This document shows positions 34,634 to 42,305 of a stretch of 64,000 nt of DNA, piece after piece. The translations under genes and the position numbers were made by a program. The notes below the pieces were generated by a model, which saw nothing but the letters and a program-made list of their open reading frames with translations, had not been told where the DNA came from and did no database searches. Source of the stretch: CAWCUK01 sp963798775 (lineage in GTDB: Bacteria; Bacteroidota; Ignavibacteria; Ignavibacteriales; Ignavibacteriaceae); the NCBI GenBank assembly GCA_963798775.1, contig CAWCUK010000003.1, positions 806,001-870,000 on the forward strand, read 5' to 3'. Positions within the stretch are counted from its first letter, which is position 1. Every line of letters starts with the position of its first letter.

Positions 34634-37075
34634 ATGATAAGTATAAAATCAATAGTTCTAATACTACTTTTAACCGCTTCTGTCACTGCTCAAATCAATC
34701 AACACAAAAACTTTGTTGAAGATAAAAGCGGACGGCAAATATTTAAAATTGATGAAGGTTGGGAATACATTCAAAATAATATGAAAAGCATAAACGAAAT
34801 CCACAGCCAAAATGAAATTTGGAAAAAAATAACTTTGCCGCATACATGGAACCGGTACGATAATGTTGACGCCGAACCGGGTTATAGAAGAGACGCAAGT
34901 TGGTATGAAAAAATTATTTCTTTCCCGAAAATGAATTCGAAGAAAAACGTTATTCTTTATTTTGAAGGAGCTAACATTACGACGGAAGTTTATGTAAATA
35001 ATAAAAAGGCGGGAACTCATGTCGGAGGTTATGTTGGTTTTGAAATTGATATTACTCCTTTAATTAAAGAAGGAAAAAACATTGTAGATGTAAGGGTTGA
35101 TAATTCTTATAATCCGAATATAATTCCTTCACAAAAATCCGATTTTTGCATTTACGGCGGAATAGTAAGAAATGTTTGGCTGAAAGTTCTCCCTCAAGAT
35201 TATATTAAAAATTTTCACGCGGTAATTTCAAATGTAAGCGAATCTTCCGCGGAAACAAAAATTCAAGCCGAAATAAATTCACAAAATGAAACTTCGGCAG
35301 TGATATCCGCAAAGCTTACTGATCCAAACGGAAAATTAGTTGATGAAATAAAAACTGAAACAAAGCTGAAAAAGGGAGGGAATTTAGTTTTTTTAGGGTT
35401 TAAGAAACTAGAAAACCCGCAGCTCTGGTCCTCCGATGAGCCAAACCTTTATAAAGTAAAATTATCTCTTGAGGAAAATAAAAATCTTGTAGATTCCATA
35501 AGTAATAGAATCGGTTTCCGCTGGTATGAATTTAAAGAGCACGGAGCGTTTTATTTAAATGGGAAAAAACTTCTTATAAAAGGAACTCACAGGCACGAAG
35601 ATTATGCCGGATACGGCGAAGCGATGCCTGACAGCCTTCAGTTAAAAGATATGAAAATGATAAAAGAACTTGGAGCCAACTTTGTAAGGCTTGCCCATTA
35701 TCCGCAAAGCCCGCTTGTTTATAAAACTTGTGATGAACTAGGACTGCTCGTGTGGGATGAATTGCCCTGGTGTCGCGGTGGAATGGGAAAGGAGGAATGG
35801 AAAGCAAATACCAAAAGATTGTTTGAAGAACAGATAAATCAAAATTATAATCATCCGTCTATAATTATTTGGTCGCTTGGAAATGAGCTTGACTGGTTGC
35901 CGGATTTCCCAAACGGAGACAATCCGGATTCTTTGAAGGCATTTCTAAATATTTTAAATAATATTGCTCATACTTTAGATCCATCCAGATTAACAGCGGC
36001 AAGAAAATACCAGGGAGCTGCAAAAATAGTAGATGTTTTTTCTCCTTCAATTTGGTCCGGCTGGTATTCAGGGGTTTATACAAATTATCAAAAAGCAATT
36101 GAAGACGCGCAGAAAAAATATCCCCGAATGGTACATATAGAGTACGGCGGCTCAAGTCTGCTAGGAAGGCATAATGAAAATCCTATAACGGGAGAAGGGA
36201 TTTTAAATCCCAACGAATGGGACGAAAAAGAGAACAAAATAAGGGTTTCCAATATTGCAAATATTGGGGATTGGAGTGAAAATTATATTGTGGATTTATT
36301 CGATTGGCACTTAAGGTATACAATGCAATCAACTGATTTTGCGGGAAACGCTCAATGGGCTTTTAAAGATTTCCCTACGCCGCTTCGTCCGGAAAACGCC
36401 ATTCCTTATATGAATTTAAAAGGGTTAGTCGACCGGGCAGGAAAACCTAAAGACGCTTATTATGTATTTAAAAGTTATTGGACAACAAAACCCGCATTTT
36501 GTTATATCGAAAGCCATACTTGGAAAGAGAGAAGCGGGCCCAAAGATGTTTCGAGAAAAGTCTGTGTTTACAGTAATTGTGAATCAGTAGAACTGTTCTT
36601 GAATGGAAAAAGTCTCGGCAGAAAAAATAAAGATATAAAAGAGTTTCCGGCAAGCGGATTAAATTGGGGCCTTAATTTTAAAGAAGGCTTAAATAAATTA
36701 AAGGCGGTTGGTTATAACAATAATACTCAAACTGCTGTTGACACACTTTCAATAAATTATACTTATCATAAAGCCGGTACGCCAAGTGAAATAAAGTTGT
36801 CTTATTCCAAATTAAAAAATGGAAACTACTTAATTACAGCGGACGTGGTCGATAAGGAAGGGCAGCTTTGCTTTGATTACAGCAAGCGAATTTATTTTTC
36901 GTCAGATGTTTCTGGCAAACTTTTAGAAAACTTAGGAACACCGGATGGAAGTTCAATAATTGAAGCGGCTAACGGACAAGCCCAAATAGTATTTAAACCG
37001 GTGAAAGGCAAAAAAGCAGTTATAGAAGCGCGCAACCAGGATTTTAAGGGAAGTTATTTAGTTATTGATGAGTAA
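34634..37075 (+). CDS. Glycoside hydrolase family 2 (beta-glucuronidase/galactosidase type)
   Basis: An 813-residue GH2 enzyme with a signal peptide (about 1-20), the sugar-binding jelly-roll (about 60-190, KKITLPHTWNRYDN, LYFEGANITTEVYVN), an Ig-like domain (about 195-290), the TIM barrel (about 300-600) and a C-terminal Ig-like extension. The acid/base is Glu418 in IIWSLGNELDW and the nucleophile Glu503 in VHIEYGGSS; GTHRHEDYAGYG and NFVRLAHYPQSP are typical barrel blocks. Activity could be beta-glucuronidase or beta-galactosidase; the neighbouring lyases and GH88 favour a uronide or its companion sugar. It is the last gene of the plus-strand locus; the DUF4256 3'-end repeat begins 17 bp later. 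Confidence 0.85.
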   Translation: MISIKSIVLILLLTASVTAQINQHKNFVEDKSGRQIFKIDEGWEYIQNNMKSINEIHSQNEIWKKITLPHTWNRYDNVDAEPGYRRDASWYEKIISFPKMNSKKNVILYFEGANITTEVYVNNKKAGTHVGGYVGFEIDITPLIKEGKNIVDVRVDNSYNPNIIPSQKSDFCIYGGIVRNVWLKVLPQDYIKNFHAVISNVSESSAETKIQAEINSQNETSAVISAKLTDPNGKLVDEIKTETKLKKGGNLVFLGFKKLENPQLWSSDEPNLYKVKLSLEENKNLVDSISNRIGFRWYEFKEHGAFYLNGKKLLIKGTHRHEDYAGYGEAMPDSLQLKDMKMIKELGANFVRLAHYPQSPLVYKTCDELGLLVWDELPWCRGGMGKEEWKANTKRLFEEQINQNYNHPSIIIWSLGNELDWLPDFPNGDNPDSLKAFLNILNNIAHTLDPSRLTAARKYQGAAKIVDVFSPSIWSGWYSGVYTNYQKAIEDAQKKYPRMVHIEYGGSSLLGRHNENPITGEGILNPNEWDEKENKIRVSNIANIGDWSENYIVDLFDWHLRYTMQSTDFAGNAQWAFKDFPTPLRPENAIPYMNLKGLVDRAGKPKDAYYVFKSYWTTKPAFCYIESHTWKERSGPKDVSRKVCVYSNCESVELFLNGKSLGRKNKDIKEFPASGLNWGLNFKEGLNKLKAVGYNNNTQTAVDTLSINYTYHKAGTPSEIKLSYSKLKNGNYLITADVVDKEGQLCFDYSKRIYFSSDVSGKLLENLGTPDGSSIIEAANGQAQIVFKPVKGKKAVIEARNQDFKGSYLVIDE

Positions 37076-37091
37076 ATTCAGGTAAATTATA

Positions 37092-37198
37092 GCGGAGCCG
37101 TTTTTTGCGATCGCCGCTATAACACTGTATTTTTATATCATAACGGAGCGGAATCCTACTATGCCGCAAGGGGTTTTAGGGGCTTGTTAAGAGTCTAA
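37092..37198 (+). repeat. Direct repeat, right copy (orphan DUF4256 3' end)
   Basis: An orphan copy of the last 35 codons of the DUF4256 gene, including the stop codon, with no 5' part. Its translation ends ESYYAARGFRGLLRV, one residue different from the left copy. Most base changes fall in codon third positions and cluster in the distal 40 bp. Together with the copy at 3015-3121 it brackets the polysaccharide locus. Confidence 0.85.
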
Positions 37199-37220
37199 AA
37201 ATTTTTATTATAAAAGATAT

Positions 37221-38072
37221 ATGAAACAAAACAAAAAATTAAAACCACCTGATAATACAGCGGTAAGAACCGCCTTATGGCGTGCGCTGCATGTTAAAGA
37301 GGATGCTGAACCGCATATTATAAATGATGAAATAGGATTAAAATTAGCTGCGCCTGCCGAAGGATGGCAGCGGCGGCCGGATATGAAATTTACAAAACGA
37401 CTTAGAGCTTCTATTATTGCTCGCGCCCGTTTTATTGATGATTTTGTTGTTGAACAAATTAAAGTAGGAATAAGTCAATATGTTATTCTGGGAGCCGGAC
37501 TTGATACTTTCGCTCAACGGAATTATGATTTAGCTTCTTCAATTCAAATCTACGAAATTGACCAACCTGATACTTTACTCTGGAAACAGCAACGATTAAT
37601 TGATATTGGTTTCGGTATTCCTAATAATTTACATTTTGTGCCCGTTAATTTTGAAACTTCTTCATGGAAAGAACAGTTATTAAATTCCGGATTTGACGCA
37701 AATAAAACCACTGTTATTTCATGCACGGGTGTAAGCTTGTATTTGACTAAAGAAGCTATTATTTCCACATTAAATCAAATTGCAAAGTTTTCTCCGGGAT
37801 CAAAACTTGCTATGACTTTTTACTTACCAATTACACTTCTTGATGAAGAAGATAAGCCAATGCAGAAGATAGCCGAAAAAGGCGCCCGTGAATCGGGAAC
37901 ACCAATGATAAGTTTTTTTACGCCTGAAGAAATTTCGGCCTTAGCTAATAAAACGGGTTTGAAAGCGGCAAAAATAATATCGACTAAAGAAATGGAAAAG
38001 CTCTATTTTGCAAATAGAACCGACGACCTTTTACCCGCGAGCGGAGAATTATTTTTAGTGGCTGAAACTTAA
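37221..38072 (+). CDS. Class I SAM-dependent methyltransferase (LCMT/TIGR00027-like)
   Basis: A 283-residue soluble methyltransferase of the leucine-carboxyl-methyltransferase-like group. The hallmarks are RTALWRALHV near the start, SIIARARFIDDFV, the SAM-binding loop QYVILGAGLDTFAQR, the acidic strand end YEIDQPDT and TVISCTGVSLYLTKEAI. Members often sit in polyketide or secondary-metabolite contexts or stand alone; the substrate here is unknown. It begins 22 bp after the orphan DUF4256 end. If the island model is right, this gene was the original downstream neighbour of the DUF4256 gene. There is no signal peptide and no operon partner downstream, because an IS element and a signalling gene follow. 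Confidence 0.8.
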   Translation: MKQNKKLKPPDNTAVRTALWRALHVKEDAEPHIINDEIGLKLAAPAEGWQRRPDMKFTKRLRASIIARARFIDDFVVEQIKVGISQYVILGAGLDTFAQRNYDLASSIQIYEIDQPDTLLWKQQRLIDIGFGIPNNLHFVPVNFETSSWKEQLLNSGFDANKTTVISCTGVSLYLTKEAIISTLNQIAKFSPGSKLAMTFYLPITLLDEEDKPMQKIAEKGARESGTPMISFFTPEEISALANKTGLKAAKIISTKEMEKLYFANRTDDLLPASGELFLVAET

Positions 38073-38284
38073 ATAATCGAATTAATTTTTAATAAGTTGA
38101 AAACTAAGTAAAATAAAATTTGCTAACATAACTGTAAAATATTACTCAAATACTTATTACAGCTATCAACTATTTATATTCCAAACTATTCATTATATTA
38201 TTCCTACGGATCTTAAATTCTCAATTAAAAAAAATATTATTTACGGAAAACTACGTCTAATTTAGAATAATATGCGGTTTATCT

Positions 38285-38299
38285 ATGAATGAATTAAAT
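38285..38299 (+). pseudogene. 5' fragment (first five codons) of the interrupted histidine kinase
   Basis: ATG at 38285 followed by four codons (MNELN) directly abuts the left end of the IS element. Joining base 38299 to base 39732 gives MNELN-LNKLIFEFNPIPMW in one frame, the natural beginning of the PAS domain found after the IS. Confidence 0.7.
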
Positions 38300-38364
38300 T
38301 GTAATGCTTCAAGGGAAAAGTTACATTTAGTAAAAAATAATAATTGGTTAAAAATAATATTCAT

Positions 38365-39348
38365 TTAAGCTGTGTTAATGATTGAGTTCCAGTATTCTGC
38401 TCTATTTAATTCCGCCCGTTCTAATTTTGATTGCCTTAATGCCAGTTTTTCTTTCTTTCTGCCTAAAAGATAATCTTCAGGTGTCAAGTAATTAAGTGAA
38501 GCATGAAGTCTTTCTTTGTTATAGAAGTTTATATAATCTTCAATGTAAATTCTGTAATCTTCAAAACTGACCGGTGATTTTACTCTCAGGCATTCCTCGC
38601 TGATTGTCCTGTGATAGCGTTCTATTTTGCCATTAGCTTCAGGATAATTTACTGATGTTTTTACATGAGTAAGTTCGGCATCCTTGATAAACATCTTAAA
38701 TTCTTTTGATACAAATTGAGAGCCGTTGTCGCTTATTATTCTTGGCCTGGCATCTGGATATTTGTCTTTGGCTTTTTGTACTGTAAGCTCAACATCATAT
38801 TCGTTCATCGTATGCCTTACTTTATGATGAATAATATAACGGGAGTAACCATCAAGTACCGATATCAAAAATAAAAAACTCCCGTTAAAATTCAGATATT
38901 TAATATCTACATGCCAGTGTTTATGAGGACAGTCCGGCTGCTTAAACCCATTGCCTTTTGTATCTCTTTTCACTGTATTCCACTTGTTTAACAGATCGGC
39001 TCTCTTCAGAATACGATAAACACTGGACGGATGTACTGCCGCTATATTCAGATCCAGCATTTTATAGGCTATTCGTCTGTATCCGTCTTTTAGAAAATAA
39101 TCATTCTCTGAATAATGTTCGCGTGCAAATTCTTCTATAACTTTTATCTCTTGCGGCGTTAACCAATGGGCCTTCGGTATCTTTCCGTTATGATGGTTTG
39201 CTACTCCGCTTCTTTTGACCCATCTGTAGAATTTAACCTTGCAAAGCCCAATATGTGATAAAAGCTTTTTCACCGGGATACCACTTCGGGAACAAAGATA
39301 TATTATATGACTGACTACAGAATCTCTTACTTCGGCTTCTATCCACAT
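38365..39348 (-). CDS. IS3-family transposase OrfB (DDE integrase domain)
   Basis: A 327-residue catalytic subunit. An N-terminal HTH_21-like part (DGYRRIAYKML, VHPSSVYRILKRADL) precedes the rve integrase core with the DDE triad: Asp in HWHVDIKYL, Asp in IISDNGSQFVS and Glu in EANGKIERYHR, then FYNKERLHASLNYLTPEDY. In the minus-strand reading, an A9 run in orfA (39373-39381) permits a -1 slip that leads without a stop through AEWGKLNKMWIEAEV into this frame, so the full OrfAB transposase is probably made by programmed frameshifting, as is usual for IS3 elements. All three acidic residues are present, so the protein should be active. Confidence 0.9.
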   Translation of the reverse strand: MWIEAEVRDSVVSHIIYLCSRSGIPVKKLLSHIGLCKVKFYRWVKRSGVANHHNGKIPKAHWLTPQEIKVIEEFAREHYSENDYFLKDGYRRIAYKMLDLNIAAVHPSSVYRILKRADLLNKWNTVKRDTKGNGFKQPDCPHKHWHVDIKYLNFNGSFLFLISVLDGYSRYIIHHKVRHTMNEYDVELTVQKAKDKYPDARPRIISDNGSQFVSKEFKMFIKDAELTHVKTSVNYPEANGKIERYHRTISEECLRVKSPVSFEDYRIYIEDYINFYNKERLHASLNYLTPEDYLLGRKKEKLALRQSKLERAELNRAEYWNSIINTA

Positions 39349-39353
39349 TTTAT

Positions 39354-39659
39354 TCAGTTTCCCCCATTCAGCTTTTTTTTTAATCTAAGGTTATCTTCAA
39401 CTATTTCGCTGATAAGGGAATCTTTATCCTTAAGCTTTTCTTCCAGGCGGTTGAGCTTTTGTCCTTCAGTCTTGCTGGTCTTCTTTTTTGAAAATGTTTC
39501 TAAGGCTCCGCTGAATAATTCTTTTTTCCACAAATAAAACAAGTTCGGGTGGATATTATACTGTTCACATAATTTACCAACCGGTACCTGGTTTTCTAAA
39601 TGTTCTCGTAATACTTTTACTTTGAATTCTGCTGTAAAATGTCTTTTTTGATTTTTCAT
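39354..39659 (-). CDS. IS3-family transposase OrfA (helix-turn-helix)
   Basis: A 101-residue DNA-binding subunit. It starts MKNQKRHFTAEFKVKVLREHL and has the transposase_8 helix-turn-helix VGKLCEQYNIHPNLFYLWKKEL, then a coiled-coil (KLNRLEEKLKDKDSLISEIV) with leucine spacing for OrfA/OrfAB multimerisation. It ends at 39354, 5 bp before the OrfB ATG. The A9 slip site near its 3' end is the likely fusion point with orfB. Upstream, 68 bp separate its start from the right terminal repeat end. Confidence 0.9.
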   Translation of the reverse strand: MKNQKRHFTAEFKVKVLREHLENQVPVGKLCEQYNIHPNLFYLWKKELFSGALETFSKKKTSKTEGQKLNRLEEKLKDKDSLISEIVEDNLRLKKKLNGGN

Positions 39660-39731
39660 TATTACTCCTGAAGTTTTTTACACTAAATTTATTTCTTCAA
39701 AAGTAACTTTCCAACTTAAGCATTATTAAAT

Positions 39732-41833
39732 CTTAACAAACTAATATTTGAGTTTAATCCAATACCTATGTGGATATATAATGTAGAAAATTTAAAAATT
39801 ATAAAAGTTAATAAGGCAGCTGTTGAACATTATGGATATAGTACAGAAGAATTTTTAAGTATGACATTAAATGATATAAGGCCTGAAAATGAAATAGAAA
39901 AGCTTCATAAAAATATACTCGAAAATGATAAAACGCTGCAATTGTCCGATGGCTGGAAGCATATGCGGAAAGATGGCACCAAATTAAATGTAGAAATATT
40001 TTCCGGGAGCATTGGACACGATAATAATCAGATGAGATTAGTAGCGGCTATTGATGTAACTGAAAGAATTCGGATACAGGAAAATAATAAAAAACTTTGG
40101 GAGGCGGAACAAAAAGCCAGAGTTGAAACGGAAGAAACACAAAAACGTTTAAGATTTTTAATAGACTCGGGAAAATTATTAAATAATTCTCTGGAATATA
40201 AAATAACTGTTGAACAATTGACAAAATTAATTACTCCGGAAATAGCGGATTGGTGTTCCGTAGAAATATTTGAAGGAAATGATCTTAAAAGAGTTGCGGT
40301 TTCGCATGTAGATTCGGCGAAAAGTGAATTGTTACATCAGATCGAAAAAAGGTTTTCTTCCGAAAAGAAAATAAACACCAATCTATATAAAGAAATTTCC
40401 GCAGGTAAATCTGTTTTTTATCCTAATATTTCGGATGATTTGTTGAAAGGTTCCACCAAAGGGAAAAAACTTTTTAAATTGATTAAGAAGATAGGTATAA
40501 AATCCGCTATGTTTATTCCTATAAAAACTCGTGATAAAATTTTAGGTGTGCTGACTCTTTTAAATCTGAAGAAAAAAATACGTTTACCAAAAAAGATTTA
40601 AAATTTGCGGAAGAAATTTCAAAAAGAGCCGCAATAGCAATAGAAAATTCTATGCTTCATAGTGAATTAACTAAAACCAACGAAAAACTGGAGCAGAAAG
40701 TAAAAGCAAGGACGGAAGAACTAAATAAAACATTAAAAATTTTAAGTGAAAAAGAAGAAAATTTGAGGTTAATTTTAAACAGTATCCAAGATTTCGGAAT
40801 TTTAAAATTAGATAAAGAAGGTAAAATAATTAGTTGGAATCCGGGCGCTGAGAAATTAACCGGTTATACTTCAGAAGAAATATCGGGAAAATATTTTTCT
40901 ATATTTTTTACTGAAGATGAGAGGGAAAAAGGATTCCCTGAAAAAGAAATAAAGATAGCGTTATTGGAAGGTAAATGTGAAGTTGAAGGAATACGGTTAA
41001 AGAAAAACGGGACTCCCTTTTGGTCTATAAGTACATTATATGTTTATAAAGAAGAAAATGAAAAAGTTAATGGTTTTGTAAAAATAATTAGGGATATAAC
41101 AGAAAGAAAAGAAAAGGAAGAACTTCTAGAAATACAAAGTAAAAAACTTAAAGAAGTGAATGATGAATTAGAATCTTTCAGTTATAGTGTTTCTCACGAT
41201 TTGAGGGCGCCGTTAAGACATATTGATGGTTTTTCAAAATTACTCTCCAAAGCTCAAAACGAATTAACAAATGAAAATAAATTATATCTGAGTTACATAA
41301 CAGAATCAGTAAGTAAAATGGGAAAGTTAATAGATAACTTACTAGCCTTTTCAAGAATAAGTAAAGACGAAATAAAAAAAACAAAAGTAGATTTAAATAA
41401 AATTGTGGCAGAAGTTATTTTTGAACTTAAAACTGAAATTGAAGACAGAAATATTAATTGGAAAATTACGGATCTTCCCGTTGTTGAAGCAGATCATGCG
41501 ATGATGAAGCAAGTTTATCTAAACCTTTTATCAAACGCTATAAAGTTCACTCAGAAAAAAGAAGATCCTAACATAGAAGTGAGTTTTAATAATGATAATG
41601 GAAAAAAAATATTTTGTGTAAAAGATAATGGAGCGGGCTTTGATATGAAATATATTGATAAAGTTTTCGGCATTTTTCAAAGGCTTCATACTAATAAAGA
41701 ATTTGAAGGAACTGGTATAGGACTAGCAAATGTTAAAAGAATTATTACAAAACACGGAGGAAAAGTTTGGGCTGAAGGAGAAGTTAATAAAGGGGCCTCA
41801 ATTTATTTCACTTTAATAAGTAAAGGTTTTTAA
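39732..41833 (+). pseudogene. PAS-GAF-PAS sensor histidine kinase, cut by the IS and frameshifted
   Basis: The open frame resumes right after the IS duplication as LNKLIFEFNPIPMWIYNVEN, which is the start of a PAS domain. Next come a GAF domain (about residues 145-280, LLNNSLEYKITVEQLTKLI), a coiled linker, a second PAS (LILNSIQDFGILKLDKEG), HisKA with SYSVSHDLRAPLRHIDGFS and the HATPase region NLLSNAIKFTQ, CVKDNGAGFDM and GTGIGLANVKRII. A second break near 40570 in an A7 run shifts the frame in the middle of the GAF end (NTFTKKDLKFAEEIS). The kinase belongs with the response regulator starting 3 bp after its stop. Without the IS and the shift it would be about 706 residues. As it stands, an internal start at 40652 could still make a PAS-HisKA-HATPase protein of 393 residues. 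Confidence 0.85.
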
Positions 41834-41835
41834 TT

Positions 41836-42279
41836 ATGTCAAAATTAAAAAGAATTCTATATGCCGAAGATGATGAAAAAGATATTGTTTTAACTATGAA
41901 CGCATTCAAAGAAAATAATTTAGTAAATGAAATTATTATAGTTAACAACGGTCAGCAGGTTTTGGATTATCTATATTATCAAGAGGAATTTAAAAATAGA
42001 AAAAAAGGAGATCCAGCTGTTATTCTTTTAGATTTAAAAATGCCTAAAGTAAATGGACTTGAAGTATTAAGAAAAATAAAAGCAGATAAAAATCTTAAAA
42101 AAATTCCGGTGGTAATTTTAACTTCTTCAAGGGAAGAAAAAGATTTAGTTGAAAGTTATGAATTAGGGGTTAACGCATATGTAGTAAAACCTGTGGATTT
42201 TGAAGAATTTACCGAAGCCGTAAAACAAACGGGGCTATTTTGGGCATTAATAAACCAATCTCCGTCCTGTAGCTTGTAA
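41836..42279 (+). CDS. Single-domain response regulator (Rcp1-like)
   Basis: A 147-residue CheY-like receiver. The acidic pocket is YAEDDEKD near residue 12, the phosphorylation site Asp lies in VILLDLKMPKVNG, the conserved Thr/Ser in VVILTSSREEKD, and the Lys in AYVVKPVDFEEF. The spacing and the extended loop after the first strand are those of Rcp1-type regulators that pair with PAS/phytochrome-like kinases. It begins 3 bp after the kinase stop codon, so the two are one transcript. Since that kinase is interrupted, phosphorylation may now come from the hybrid kinase downstream. There is no output domain. Confidence 0.88.
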   Translation: MSKLKRILYAEDDEKDIVLTMNAFKENNLVNEIIIVNNGQQVLDYLYYQEEFKNRKKGDPAVILLDLKMPKVNGLEVLRKIKADKNLKKIPVVILTSSREEKDLVESYELGVNAYVVKPVDFEEFTEAVKQTGLFWALINQSPSCSL

Positions 42280-42305
42280 ATAGAAATTAAAATATCTAAA
42301 AATAT

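Larger units (their letters stand above)
38300..39727 (-). mobile_element. IS3-family insertion sequence
   Basis: A 1,428-bp element with orfA and orfB on the minus strand. The imperfect terminal inverted repeats read TGTAATGCTTCAAGGG at the left and, on the other strand, AATAATGCTTAAGTTG at the right; both continue to a shared AAAGTTAC. AAAT flanks both ends (38296-38299 and 39728-39731) as a probable 4-bp target duplication; a longer shared ATTAAAT makes the exact ends uncertain by a few bases. The element is intact by sequence and interrupts a histidine kinase gene after its fifth codon. Confidence 0.85.

Noticed and set aside
38300..39727. IS3 element as the agent that moved the polysaccharide island
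   Set aside because: It lies 1.1 kb outside the right repeat, has its own target duplication within a kinase gene and has no partner copy at the left end.
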